Shown here: positions 33,501 to 42,188 of the stretch, piece after piece | Layout: every line of letters begins with the position of its first letter | Position numbering within the stretch: the first letter of the stretch is position 1 | Source of the DNA: Marinoscillum sp040222955 | GTDB taxonomy: Bacteria; Bacteroidota; Bacteroidia; Cytophagales; Cyclobacteriaceae | Length of the DNA: 64,000 nt | Reading direction: 5' to 3' | Assembly: GCF_040222955.1 (NCBI RefSeq) | Contig: NZ_JAVKCA010000009.1 | Coordinates: 1-64,000, forward strand | Notes under the pieces: model-generated | Told to the model about the DNA's origin: nothing | Database searches by the model: none | What the model saw: only the letters and a program-made list of their open reading frames with translations | Position numbers and translations under genes: made by a program

Positions 33501-35046
33501 CCAATACGACAAAGTAAGTCATATCATCTATGCATTTATCCGACCTACCACCAGTGGGGGACTTACTGCGGTGGAGCAACCCTCCAAATTACAATCGATA
33601 GTTTCCCAGGCGCACGCACAGGGAGTGAAAGTCCTGATCGCCGTAGGCGGATGGTCAGATTTCAACAACGCAGACTTTGAAGGAATGGCATCCACTCCTA
33701 CGGGTAGAAACAACTTTGCAACCAACCTGCTCAACCTGTGTAATCAGTATGGTCTTGATGGTGTGGATATCGACTGGGAATACCCCCGGGAAGGCAATAC
33801 TCCGCAGGACTATGAGGCCATGATGCAGGTACTCAGTCAGACCATGCATTCGAATGGTAAGCTGCTCACTGCAGCAGTAGCCGCTCAGGGCTACTATGCG
33901 GATGGTATTTTATCCGGTGTCTTCCAGTACGTAGACTTCCTGAACCTCATGGCCTATGATGGTGGAAGTGGATCTACCCATTCACCCTACAGCTATGCCG
34001 TCTCCACACTCAACTATTGGTTGGGGCGGGGTTTGCCCGCTTCCAAAGCCGTTCTGGGGGTTCCCTTCTATGCGAGACCTTCCTGGAAATCCTATGCTAC
34101 GCTGGTCAGTGAGGGTGCGGATCCATATGCGGATACTTATAACGGAGACTACTATAACGGAATCACGACGATCCAGCAAAAAACGGCATTGGCCGAAAGC
34201 CAGGCCTCTGGAATCATGATATGGGAATTGTCCCAGGACATTACCAACAATGTCTCGCTTTCACTGTTGAATGCCATCTACCAGGCGGCACCCGATAATT
34301 GTGACCCAAACGGAAGCAACCCAAACGTTAGTTTCACCAATCCAACCAATGGAAGTACTGTACCAACAGGTTCGGCCATTACACTCACAGCCAATGCGAC
34401 CGATGATGGTAGTATCACCAGTGTGGTTTTCAATGCCGGAGGGCAAAACCTCACGGCTTCCGGATCCGGAAGTGTGTATACTGCAAGCTGGACACCGGCA
34501 TCCAGTGGATCCTACACGCTCACGGTAACTGCCACGGATAACGACAGCAATACAAGTTCTCAACAAATTACCATTACGGCTTCATCATCCACCTGCAGCG
34601 CTCCTGCCTGGCAGTCGTCTGCTGTGTACGTAGCTGATGATCAGGTATCGCACAATGGAACGCTTTACCGGGCCAAGTGGTGGACTCAAAATGAAGATCC
34701 CTCCACCCATTCCGGGCAATGGGACGTATGGGAAAACCAGGGCGCCTGTGGATCAGGTGCCAGAATAGCTGACTTGAATGTATCACAAACCAGTCGACAA
34801 GTCCTTGCATATCCCAATCCATTTACCGAGTCATTTACACTGGACATGGAGGTGCATGAATCTTCCCCTGTCAAAGTGGTTGTTTACAACACAGCTGGTC
34901 AGCTGATGCATGAGCAATCTCTGGGTATTCTTGGAAAAGGCAACCATCACCACGCCATCAATACCCTTCATTTGCCAGCAGGTATCTACTTCTGTCATTT
35001 GAACATTGGTGATCAACTGATTATTCGTAAGATGATCAAGCAATAA
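30535..35046 (+). CDS. chiA: Two-domain GH18 chitinase, T9SS-secreted (ChiA-like)
   Basis: The start is ATG 30535, 1503 residues; a TTG at 30505 is rejected. Order: signal peptide; GH18 domain 1 (about 45-510, DGIDLDWEYPG, acid Glu244); two bacterial Ig-like domains; a chitin-binding CBM5/12-like module (about 712-770, QCKEYPYSGWCNG); two more Ig-like domains; GH18 domain 2 (about 973-1245, DGVDIDWEYPR, acid Glu1082); an Ig-like domain; a second CBM5-like module (about 1354-1405, AKWWTQNEDPSTHSGQWDVW); and a T9SS domain (YPNPFTESFTLDM). The layout of two GH18 domains in one exported chain recalls Flavobacterium johnsoniae ChiA, which needs T9SS for export. It hydrolyses chitin outside the cell; domain 1 and 2 probably differ in attack mode. 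Confidence 0.93.
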   Translation: MYNLYATIKGVWKVFLLGFSISIGFLTQAQVNSGGTATTADHTKQIVGYITNWDAWKATNAGLPAQGALTHLNIDYNKYTILNYSFFGVAQNGSLHSGDLRNKNIYQPGAVQAPGDIFFTDIYSSWDMHIIFGEIDPIQYINQEAADRAAAQGFDVTVGGNSWSHPTWGLSGSLPVPLHKEDGAPGLLELAHQNGVKVLASIGGWSMCKHFPEMAADPVKRARFIADCQKLINTGFDGIDLDWEYPGPYSGMNFTGTQADYGNFLTLVQEIRTAIGPDKLITAAFSADPVKLAGFNWPALSSTMDYFNMMTYDFNGGFSNIAGHNAPIYSYDGAESPTFNWQSTYDALMSYGVSSTKLNFGVPFYGRGVVTDGAADLNAPTLKRQETVQPDGPISTSADFTNWPKDVYDGTPNHYYIKQQALGAGSGWTRHWDDQAKVPYLVKDNYFLSYDDEESIGLKADYIVDRNLAGAIVWTVYGDLEFGGTATNFGTKLKRWSSVSAPLINTVNQQFAAGGTGGNTNPTTSITSPANGASYNVGDNLTISASASDADGSISQVEFYAGGTLLGSDNSAPYSFTWNNVAQGSYTLQSKATDNEGATAFSSGINITVGTVSNQSPTVSITNPTSGSTHSEGATVSIAASASDPDGSISKVAFYANGSLLGEDTSAPYGYDWIAGAAGSYTLLARAYDNENATTDASISVTVETSGGGGDCNNTPQYVENGGYSAGSQVQNDGSIYQCKEYPYSGWCNGAAWAYEPGSGSYWQDAWTYVDECGTGGSNTPPTASISSPANNASFTTGADITISANAADADGSVSKVQFFQNGNLLGEDTSAPYSFNWTNVSAGSYSLTVVATDNESATTTSSAISITVETQGNNPPTASITAPANGASFDEGSSITISASASDDGSVTKVEFFAGATKLGEDTSAPYSYTWTSAAVGSHSLSAVATDNDGATGTSSTVSIAVNTVGGCSSDFKIVGYMPSWSGSANDIQYDKVSHIIYAFIRPTTSGGLTAVEQPSKLQSIVSQAHAQGVKVLIAVGGWSDFNNADFEGMASTPTGRNNFATNLLNLCNQYGLDGVDIDWEYPREGNTPQDYEAMMQVLSQTMHSNGKLLTAAVAAQGYYADGILSGVFQYVDFLNLMAYDGGSGSTHSPYSYAVSTLNYWLGRGLPASKAVLGVPFYARPSWKSYATLVSEGADPYADTYNGDYYNGITTIQQKTALAESQASGIMIWELSQDITNNVSLSLLNAIYQAAPDNCDPNGSNPNVSFTNPTNGSTVPTGSAITLTANATDDGSITSVVFNAGGQNLTASGSGSVYTASWTPASSGSYTLTVTATDNDSNTSSQQITITASSSTCSAPAWQSSAVYVADDQVSHNGTLYRAKWWTQNEDPSTHSGQWDVWENQGACGSGARIADLNVSQTSRQVLAYPNPFTESFTLDMEVHESSPVKVVVYNTAGQLMHEQSLGILGKGNHHHAINTLHLPAGIYFCHLNIGDQLIIRKMIKQ

Positions 35047-35061
35047 CAATTTGTTTCTCGA

Positions 35062-35132
35062 AGTGGCTGCAGCGAAAGTCTCATTACCATTTAGTCCAAC
35101 CAACCAACTTTCCGCTGTGGCCGCTTTTTTTT
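35062..35132 (+). terminator. Terminator after the two-domain chitinase
   Basis: A long imperfect stem (AGTGGCTGCAGCGAAAG against CTTTCCGCTGTGGCCGCT) around a loop of about 29 nt, followed by eight T (35125-35132). It ends 27 bp before the next chitinase start codon. Confidence 0.65.
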
Positions 35133-35158
35133 AATCATTCCAACCAAACCAAACCTCT

Positions 35159-37813
35159 ATGAATACCCTTTACCAACCAAAACCAATTTTCCTCAGATGT
35201 CTCTGGAAAGCGTTTATTCTGATTGCGTTGCTATTCCTTATCCAATCTGTGCAAGCCCAGGTCAACTGCTCCGGTTTACCGGCATGGTCTTCTTCCTCAG
35301 TTTATACGCAGGGGGATCAGGTTCAGCATAATAATAATGGCTATGAAGCCAAATGGTGGACCCAAAATGAAGACCCGGCTACACACTCTGGTCAGTGGGA
35401 TGTCTGGATCAACCTGGGCACCTGTGGGTCAGGAGGAAATACGCCTCCAACTGCTTCTATCACGAGCCCATCCAACGGTGCCAGCTTCACTGCCGGTGCT
35501 ACGATCGCCATCAATGCCTCCGCCAGCGACCAGGATGGAACTGTGAGTAAAGTCGCTTTCTATCAAAATGGCAACCTGCTGGGTGAAGACACCAGCAGTC
35601 CTTACAGCTACTCATGGTCCGGTGTATCAGCCGGAAATTACAGCCTCACCGTCGTAGCTACAGACAATAACAATGCTTCAACCACCTCATCGGCCGTAAG
35701 TATTACCGTGCAAAGTGCAGGCAATAATCCTCCTTCAGGTAGCATCACCGCACCCTCCAATGGTGCCACTTTCACACAGGGAAGTAACATAGCCATCTCG
35801 GCCTCCGCCTCAGATGCGGATGGTTCGGTTACCAAAGTTGAATTTTTCCAGAATGGAAATTACTTGGGTGAAGACACCTCCAGTCCGTACAGCTACACCT
35901 GGAGCAGTGTTTCGCAGGGGAATTACACACTCAGCATCGTTATCACCGATAACCTGGGAGCTACCACCACGCCCGGCAGTGTTTCTGTCACTGTGGAGGG
36001 CGGTACCGGAGGCGATTGTAATGGAATCCCTCCATACACCGAAGGTGGTGGCTACAATGCAGGCAGTGAGGTTCAAAATGTGGGCAACGTCTATCAGTGC
36101 AAGGAATGGCCATACTCTGGGTGGTGCAACGGTGGTGCTCAGGCCTATGCCCCTGGTACTGGCACCAACTGGCAGGATGCCTGGAACCTGCTGGGTGAAT
36201 GTGGCGGAGGCACCGGAGGCAATGATGCACCAGCGGTAAGTATCACTTCTCCCTCCAATGGAAGTACATTCACTCCTGGTAGTACCATCAATATGACTGC
36301 TTCGGCTTCAGATGCGGACGGATCGGTATCCAAGGTGGAGTTTTTTCAAAACGGAAATTACCTGGGTGAGGACACCAACAGCCCCTACACCTACTCCTGG
36401 ACGAACGTTGCAGCCGGCAGCTACACCCTGACAGCCAAAGCCTCTGACAATGAAGGCGCCAGCACCACGTCTACACAGGTATATATCAGTGTTACGTCCG
36501 GGGGAAACCCCAATGGTGACTTGCCGGACAGGGTGCTGGTGGGCTACTGGCACAATTTTGACAATGGATCAGGAGTGGTCAAACTGCGAGACATCTCCGA
36601 TAAATGGGATGTAATCAATATCGCCTTTGCTGAGCCCACAGTACAAGGGGGTTCATCCATGAGCTTCGTCCCTGACAACTCTATCTACGCCACCACTCAG
36701 GAGTTCAAAAACGATGTGGCCCTCCTCCAAAGTCAGGGTAAAAAAGTGTTGATCTCCATTGGTGGTGCTAATGGCACGATCCATCTGGAAAACGCTGCCC
36801 ACGCCCAGAACTTCAGCAGTACCATGACCAACATTATCAATGAATATGGCTTTGATGGCCTGGATATTGACCTGGAAGGCAGCTCACTCTCTCTGGGAGC
36901 CGGAGACACCGATTTTCGCTTTCCTTCCTCCCCGCGTGTGGTGTACTTCATCGATGGGATGGAGGCTGTCCTGGCCAATTTCAGCGCTGACTTTGTACTC
37001 ACTGCGGCACCTGAAACGGCCTACGTCCAGGGTGGCTACAGCACCTATGGAGGAATCTATGGTGCCTATTTGCCCGTGCTATATGCCCTGAAAGATCGAA
37101 TGGCTTTAATCCATGTACAGCATTACAACACGGGTTGCATGCTTGGGCTGGATAACCAATGTTACTCGCAGGGAACGGCTGACTTTCAGGTAGCGATGGG
37201 AGAAATGCTCTTGCGTGGATTCTCGGTGGCAGGTAATCCCACAGCATTCCCAGCTTTTCGGGAAGATCAGGTGGCCATCGGGCTACCCGCCTCCCCTTCG
37301 GCAGCCGGGGGTGGATATACCAATCCAAACACGGTAAAAACTGCACTCGATTACCTGATTAAAGGCATCTCGTATGGCGGAAACTATACCCTCATCAATG
37401 GAAACGGCTATTCCGGGTTCAGAGGCATGATGACCTGGTCCATCAACTGGGACATTAACTATGGCTATGAGTTTTCCAATAACTACAGAGCCTACCTGGA
37501 TGCACTGCCAGCTGCACGCTGGGCTGCTCCAAATCCAACAGAGATTCCTGAGGTACCGGAGGAAATCTTTATCAGTGCTCCCAATCCATTTTTGGATCTG
37601 GTCACACTCACAGTCACGCTCAATCAAGAGCAGGAAACCAGTTTGGTGATCTACAATCAGGTGGGCCAGCAAGTGGCCACCCTGCATCAAGGCTCGCTGC
37701 AAAAAGGAACTCACACATTTGAATGGGATAGCCGTTCTGTAAAGGCGGGTCTCTACTTTGTCCGCATGGTACAGGGTGAAAAAACGCAGATCATTAAGCT
37801 GATCAAAAAGTAA
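35159..37813 (+). CDS. GH18 chitinase with two chitin-binding modules, T9SS-secreted
   Basis: 884 residues from ATG 35159. Order: signal peptide; CBM5-like module (about 35-90, AKWWTQNEDPATHSGQWDVW); two Ig-like domains (about 100-280); a second chitin-binding module (about 286-346, QCKEWPYSGWCNG); an Ig-like domain; GH18 (about 455-790) with DGLDIDLEG, where Glu573 is the acid; and a T9SS domain beginning APNPFLDLVTLTV. The GH18 type with DGLDIDLE is closer to ChiC/ChiD-like chitinases than to the neighbour's domains. The CBMs are near copies of those next door, so modules have been exchanged or duplicated. The two genes act together on insoluble chitin. Confidence 0.92.
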   Translation: MNTLYQPKPIFLRCLWKAFILIALLFLIQSVQAQVNCSGLPAWSSSSVYTQGDQVQHNNNGYEAKWWTQNEDPATHSGQWDVWINLGTCGSGGNTPPTASITSPSNGASFTAGATIAINASASDQDGTVSKVAFYQNGNLLGEDTSSPYSYSWSGVSAGNYSLTVVATDNNNASTTSSAVSITVQSAGNNPPSGSITAPSNGATFTQGSNIAISASASDADGSVTKVEFFQNGNYLGEDTSSPYSYTWSSVSQGNYTLSIVITDNLGATTTPGSVSVTVEGGTGGDCNGIPPYTEGGGYNAGSEVQNVGNVYQCKEWPYSGWCNGGAQAYAPGTGTNWQDAWNLLGECGGGTGGNDAPAVSITSPSNGSTFTPGSTINMTASASDADGSVSKVEFFQNGNYLGEDTNSPYTYSWTNVAAGSYTLTAKASDNEGASTTSTQVYISVTSGGNPNGDLPDRVLVGYWHNFDNGSGVVKLRDISDKWDVINIAFAEPTVQGGSSMSFVPDNSIYATTQEFKNDVALLQSQGKKVLISIGGANGTIHLENAAHAQNFSSTMTNIINEYGFDGLDIDLEGSSLSLGAGDTDFRFPSSPRVVYFIDGMEAVLANFSADFVLTAAPETAYVQGGYSTYGGIYGAYLPVLYALKDRMALIHVQHYNTGCMLGLDNQCYSQGTADFQVAMGEMLLRGFSVAGNPTAFPAFREDQVAIGLPASPSAAGGGYTNPNTVKTALDYLIKGISYGGNYTLINGNGYSGFRGMMTWSINWDINYGYEFSNNYRAYLDALPAARWAAPNPTEIPEVPEEIFISAPNPFLDLVTLTVTLNQEQETSLVIYNQVGQQVATLHQGSLQKGTHTFEWDSRSVKAGLYFVRMVQGEKTQIIKLIKK

Positions 37814-37818
37814 AATTC

Positions 37819-37848
37819 GGTGGCTGCCCGTAGGCAGCCGCCCTTTAT
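37819..37848 (+). terminator. Likely terminator after the second chitinase
   Basis: A 10 bp stem with one G-U pair (GGTGGCTGCC / GGCAGCCGCC), a 4 nt loop and only a short T run (CTTTATAA). It lies 6 bp after the stop codon, between converging genes. Confidence 0.6.
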
Positions 37849-37991
37849 AATACGTGAAATTGATGACCATGAAATGCAGGTCTCTATCTTCAAATCTGCG
37901 GCTGGACAGATAGGTATAACCAACCAAGGATGAGTTTGCTGATGATAACATTGGAAAAAGGAATCAAAAGCAATCGGGTAGAGCCTGTATT

Positions 37992-39488
37992 TTATTTGCT
38001 CTTCCAGATAGAAGCCATCGGTGTAAGGCTCAGGCCCACTCCTTTCGAACTTACGGATACTTTAGTGTAGGGAGTGGTTGGAAATACCAGATCCGTCATC
38101 ACTATTTCCCCATAGTTAACAAAAACCTCAACCGAAGATCGATCCATATAGATTTGAATATCTGTTACACTTGCTCCCATCAAAGGAGCCTCATGAATGG
38201 CAGCAAAATCTTCACTAAATGATGTATCTCCACTTTTCGTACGGTCTATCATCAGTCGATCAGCCGCAATTTTCACCACCAGCCGTTCATCTTGTTCATT
38301 GGAAAAGGTGATTTCCAGGCTCCGATCGTGAATACCGGTAATTTCCACGAGATAGGATTCCGTGGATAAATCCATGGTGGAATTATGTGAAACGATGGCT
38401 TCTCCCATCAGTGTCTCAAGCTCAGGTACGGGCCTGGACTGTAACCTGTATCCGCCTTCGGTTTTGCTCAAAGACAATGCTCTGGGGACTGTCATAGCGC
38501 TTCGCCACTCATAGGTGGGCACCACATTGGCGTACTGCCAGTTGCTCATCCAGCCCAGAAACAAACGCCTTCCATCTACTTCGGGGATGTCGGCCCACGT
38601 AACGCCGGCATAGTTATCGGCACCATAGTCGATCCAGCGGGTCACAGAATCCACAGGGGTGAAAACTGAACCATTAAAATCTCCCACAAAGTACTGTGTG
38701 GCAGAACCACCCTGTGGGCCTCCCGGATTGATACTCAACAGCATCACCCATTTCACCTCTCCATTCTGGTCTGTGAGGGGAAAAAGATCCGGGCATTCCC
38801 AAACGCCACCATGCCCGCCTGTGGTGTGACCAAACTCACTTTGAAGTGTCCAATTAATGAGATCCGGTGAAGTGTAAATATTGACATGATCCAGCACAGC
38901 TAAAATCATAACCCACCTTTCGTTTGATTCGTCCCAGCTCACCTTTGGATCACGAAAATCAATGATCCCCGGATTGGCCAGCACAGGATTGCCTTCGTAC
39001 TTGGTCCAGCTACGACCTTTGTCCAGGCTAAAAGCAATACCCTGCGTTTGATAATCATTTCTGCCAGCCTCTGCGCCAACCGGGTCATGATAAGTATAGA
39101 TGGCTACCATTGGTGGATTATCAGTAGATCCGAGTCCACTCGTGTTTTTCCAATCGATCACTGCGCTCCCGCTAAAAATATATCCTAAAGCATCCGGATA
39201 CAATGCGATGGGCAAGTGCTCCCAATGGATCATATCCTCGGAAACGGCATGTCCCCAGTGCATCGGGCCCCACACGTTGCTATCCGGATAGTGCTGATAA
39301 AAGAGGTGATATTCTCCTTCATAAAAAACCATCCCATTGGGATCGTTCATCCATTGAGAGGGTGGTGTGAAATGGTACTGAGGTCTGAATTTCTCATCAT
39401 ATTTCATGGGCGAATTCATTGCTGATTCATTGCGTTGCTGGCAAGCCGCTGCCAAAAAAAGAATGATCAGGAGGTAAGTCGTTTTCAT
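37992..39488 (-). CDS. GH32 fructan hydrolase (levanase/invertase type), lipoprotein
   Basis: 498 residues with a lipoprotein signal (MKTTYLLIILFLAAACQQ). GH32 hallmarks: WMNDPNG (catalytic nucleophile Asp), FSGSAV, FRDPKV (stabilising Asp in RDP) and WECPDLF (acid Glu). A C-terminal beta-sandwich (ITFSNEQDERLVVKIA, DRSSVEVFVNYGE) completes the usual GH32 layout. It cleaves beta-fructosyl bonds in sucrose, levan or inulin; which one cannot be read off. It is anchored to the cell envelope. No SusCD-like pair or fructokinase is next to it, so it appears to stand alone. Confidence 0.93.
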   Translation of the reverse strand: MKTTYLLIILFLAAACQQRNESAMNSPMKYDEKFRPQYHFTPPSQWMNDPNGMVFYEGEYHLFYQHYPDSNVWGPMHWGHAVSEDMIHWEHLPIALYPDALGYIFSGSAVIDWKNTSGLGSTDNPPMVAIYTYHDPVGAEAGRNDYQTQGIAFSLDKGRSWTKYEGNPVLANPGIIDFRDPKVSWDESNERWVMILAVLDHVNIYTSPDLINWTLQSEFGHTTGGHGGVWECPDLFPLTDQNGEVKWVMLLSINPGGPQGGSATQYFVGDFNGSVFTPVDSVTRWIDYGADNYAGVTWADIPEVDGRRLFLGWMSNWQYANVVPTYEWRSAMTVPRALSLSKTEGGYRLQSRPVPELETLMGEAIVSHNSTMDLSTESYLVEITGIHDRSLEITFSNEQDERLVVKIAADRLMIDRTKSGDTSFSEDFAAIHEAPLMGASVTDIQIYMDRSSVEVFVNYGEIVMTDLVFPTTPYTKVSVSSKGVGLSLTPMASIWKSK

Positions 39489-39624
39489 GGCAAAGGGGTA
39501 TAAACAGGATTCGGACTCAATATATACAATCGAAATCTACTTGACCAACAATCACTTTTGAACGTGAAACCAATCGATCAGGCTGTACCCCCCTATGCCT
39601 GTGGCCGAGCCGGACTTTTGCCAA

Positions 39625-40308
39625 TCATATCCCGCAGGCGGTCATCACCTGCATGATTTGAGCTTTGATCAGTTGATTGACATCCGGGGCCACGGAAAGA
39701 ACCCCCCGGGAGATCAGCAGAATCCCGGCAAGTAGCCCAACGGGAGTGGCCAGGTTACCTATCCGGCGGGGCAAGTGCGGCAGGTAGTGAGATATATAGC
39801 GAAAAGTAGCCAGCAAGGGCAACGTGCCCAATCCGAAGAGGATCATGTAAAAGAACGAGCTGGTCACCCCACCAGACAGGAGGGCCCCCGCAGCGGCCAG
39901 ATAAACCAACCCACAGGGTAAGGCTCCATTGAGTATTCCGGCGGCAAACCAACGCACGCGGGTGCTGAAATAGCGGGTAAGGCTACTTTTCAGAAATTGG
40001 TAAAATCTGGAATGGTAGTACCATCCCTCTATCCGGCTCCTCACTTTTGGAAAAAGATAAACAACAAGAATCCCGACACCTAACAGGATAGACAGATACT
40101 GCTGCATCTGAAAAAACCGAACGGAAAGGCTCAATAACCCAAAAATTGCTCCAATGAACCCATAGAAAAGCAACCTGCCCAGATGATACAAGCCAAAAGA
40201 GGCAAATGCACTTTTCCCATTTGTTCCGGTAAAAGTGAGCATCAAGGGGCCACACATGGCCACACAGTGGACGCTCCCAAACAGTCCGATCACAAATGCC
40301 GAGATCAT
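39625..40308 (-). CDS. SafE/TauE-like membrane protein of the cbb3 cluster
   Basis: A 227-residue protein with six membrane helices. It begins MISAFVIGLFGSVHCVAMCG, the GxxHCxxMCGP pattern of the DsbD_2/SafE family, with NGALPCGLVYLA later. Such proteins end cbb3 oxidase clusters across Bacteroidota and epsilon-proteobacteria; a role in copper or redox handling during oxidase assembly is suspected. The start overlaps the stop of ccoH by 4 bp (ATGA). Confidence 0.85.
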   Translation of the reverse strand: MISAFVIGLFGSVHCVAMCGPLMLTFTGTNGKSAFASFGLYHLGRLLFYGFIGAIFGLLSLSVRFFQMQQYLSILLGVGILVVYLFPKVRSRIEGWYYHSRFYQFLKSSLTRYFSTRVRWFAAGILNGALPCGLVYLAAAGALLSGGVTSSFFYMILFGLGTLPLLATFRYISHYLPHLPRRIGNLATPVGLLAGILLISRGVLSVAPDVNQLIKAQIMQVMTACGI

Positions 40309-40742
40309 CTGATGAATATTTCTTCTTCCTGAAAATAATCTACCCCATTACTTGTCCATGAGAGCTTCACCTTGTACCTCCCCTTGGTTAATTCCTCTCC
40401 AAATATGCTTTGCTTCCTCGCCTCATCGAGCGAGATATTGAAGCTTCGATCAAAAATAGATCTGGATGGATGATAAAAGTGAATCTCTCCATTAGCTCCT
40501 GAAAACTCCTGAGGAAAGCTGAAAATAACCCGATTATCCTCTTGAGTGATGGAAACCTTCACTCCACTTTGTGCAAGGTTGCTGTGTTCCTGAATCCGCT
40601 CCTGATAGACCAGTTCGTCCTGATAATAAGTATCCGACACGAGATCAAAATCCTGCTGAAATGCAGCGACCACAATGGAGCTGATAAATCCACAAAATAG
40701 CACAAACGCTACCACAATACTTTTTCCCCAATTCCAATTCAT
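40305..40742 (-). CDS. ccoH: CcoH/FixH, cbb3 oxidase assembly protein
   Basis: 145 residues: a single N-terminal helix (WGKSIVVAFVLFCGFISSIV) and a periplasmic beta domain (VKVSITQEDNRVIFSFPQEF, EIHFYHPSR, GRYKVKLSWTSNGVDYFQEE). This fits FixH/CcoH, which helps assemble and stabilise cbb3 oxidase. Position right after ccoG supports it. It overlaps the safE-like gene by 4 bp. Confidence 0.85.
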   Translation of the reverse strand: MNWNWGKSIVVAFVLFCGFISSIVVAAFQQDFDLVSDTYYQDELVYQERIQEHSNLAQSGVKVSITQEDNRVIFSFPQEFSGANGEIHFYHPSRSIFDRSFNISLDEARKQSIFGEELTKGRYKVKLSWTSNGVDYFQEEEIFIR

Positions 40743-40762
40743 AGCTTTTCTATTTAACGAGT

Positions 40763-42187
40763 TTATGAAGGCCCCAAAAACCTTGTCTTTACAGTTTCTA
40801 ACAATTTCCCTTCAGAAAAAACACCCACCTTGACGGAAGTACTCAGCCCATCCAACTCCGCAGGATTGATAATGATAAAAAACGCCCCGGCTTCTATGCC
40901 CTGCTTCTTCAGCACCATCTCCTCACCCACCATTTCTATACTTCCCGCAGGCTCCATCAGCTCAAATTCCACTGGATAGGTGTTGTTGGATTTGTTGAGT
41001 ATTTTAAGCTGATACAAATTAGAAATAGTGCCATCAGGTCGCTCCTGATACATCATGCCCGGCGTACGAAAGATAGTAGTCTCAAGATCCGAACGGACGA
41101 TCAACAATGTCACCAACACCCCTGCCAGCGCCAGCAACGCCAGGGTGTAAGCTTTCATTCTCCCGGTAAATACAAATGGTGTTTTCGTCTCAATATGATC
41201 CTCAGAATCATACCGCACCAATCCCTTTGGTTTTCCGATAGCATCCATAATGGAGTCACAGGCATCCATACATGCCGTGCAATTCACACACTCCAGCTGA
41301 GTGCCATTTCTGATGTCAATGCCTGTGGGGCACACATAAACACATTGTTTACAGTCAATGCAGTCTCCCTTGTTCTCTACCGATCGGTCTTCGCCTTTTC
41401 TGTATTTGCCTCTGGCCTCGCCACGCTGATAGTCATAAGCCACTACAATACTCTTTCGATCCAGTAGTACCCCCTGCAACCTGCCATAGGGACAGATGGT
41501 AGTACACACCTGCTCCCGCAATCGACTGAAAACCCCATAAAACATTCCTGTGAGGGCCACCATCACCACAAAGGCCACAGGCTTTTCAGTCGGGCCACTT
41601 TGGATGAGGTGCCAGGTCTGGTCTACACCGATCAGATAGGCCATGAAGGTATGCATGATCACCCCACTGATCACCAGAAAAATGAGGTGTTTACTCGCTT
41701 TTTTAAAAACCTTCTCAGTATCCCAGTCCTGCCGATCCAGCTTCTTTTGCTTCATATAGTCACCCTCTATCCAATACTCCAGCCGCCGGAAGACCCATTC
41801 CATAAAGATGGTCTGCGGACACAGCCAACCACAAAAAATGCGTCCAAACACGATAGTGAACAAAATGATAAAAACTACCGTGGTAATCATGCCGATCACT
41901 GCCAGATGAAAATCCTGTGGCCAGAAAACCTGCCCGAAAATGACAAATTTTCGCTCCAGTATGTTCATCAGTAAAAATGGCTCTCCATTAATGCTGATAA
42001 AGGGACCCGCCAGCAGAAACAGCAGCAACAGAATACTGACCAGCATGCGGTAATTGGTAAACTTCCCCTTTGGCTTTTTGGGATAGACCCACACCCGCTT
42101 GCCTGATTCATCCACGGTGGAAATGTGGTCCCGATAGGAGGCCTCTTCTTCCTGTTCTTTATATAAATCAGCGATTTCAGGTTTCAT
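40763..42187 (-). CDS. ccoG: CcoG/RdxA, iron-sulfur accessory protein
   Basis: 474 residues. Membrane helices at the N-terminus include FGRIFCGWLCPQTIFMEWVF, a conserved CcoG segment. Two ferredoxin-type motifs follow, CIDCKQCVYVCP and CVNCTACMDACDS (two 4Fe-4S clusters). A late membrane helix and an Ig-like C-terminal domain end the protein. CcoG reduces copper(II) during cbb3 oxidase maturation. It starts 1 bp after the ccoP stop. Confidence 0.94.
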   Translation of the reverse strand: MKPEIADLYKEQEEEASYRDHISTVDESGKRVWVYPKKPKGKFTNYRMLVSILLLLFLLAGPFISINGEPFLLMNILERKFVIFGQVFWPQDFHLAVIGMITTVVFIILFTIVFGRIFCGWLCPQTIFMEWVFRRLEYWIEGDYMKQKKLDRQDWDTEKVFKKASKHLIFLVISGVIMHTFMAYLIGVDQTWHLIQSGPTEKPVAFVVMVALTGMFYGVFSRLREQVCTTICPYGRLQGVLLDRKSIVVAYDYQRGEARGKYRKGEDRSVENKGDCIDCKQCVYVCPTGIDIRNGTQLECVNCTACMDACDSIMDAIGKPKGLVRYDSEDHIETKTPFVFTGRMKAYTLALLALAGVLVTLLIVRSDLETTIFRTPGMMYQERPDGTISNLYQLKILNKSNNTYPVEFELMEPAGSIEMVGEEMVLKKQGIEAGAFFIIINPAELDGLSTSVKVGVFSEGKLLETVKTRFLGPS

Positions 42188-42188
42188 A

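Noticed and set aside
37283..37951. 222-residue leftward frame across the end of the second chitinase
   Set aside because: Antisense to the chitinase C-terminus and its terminator; no recognisable features.
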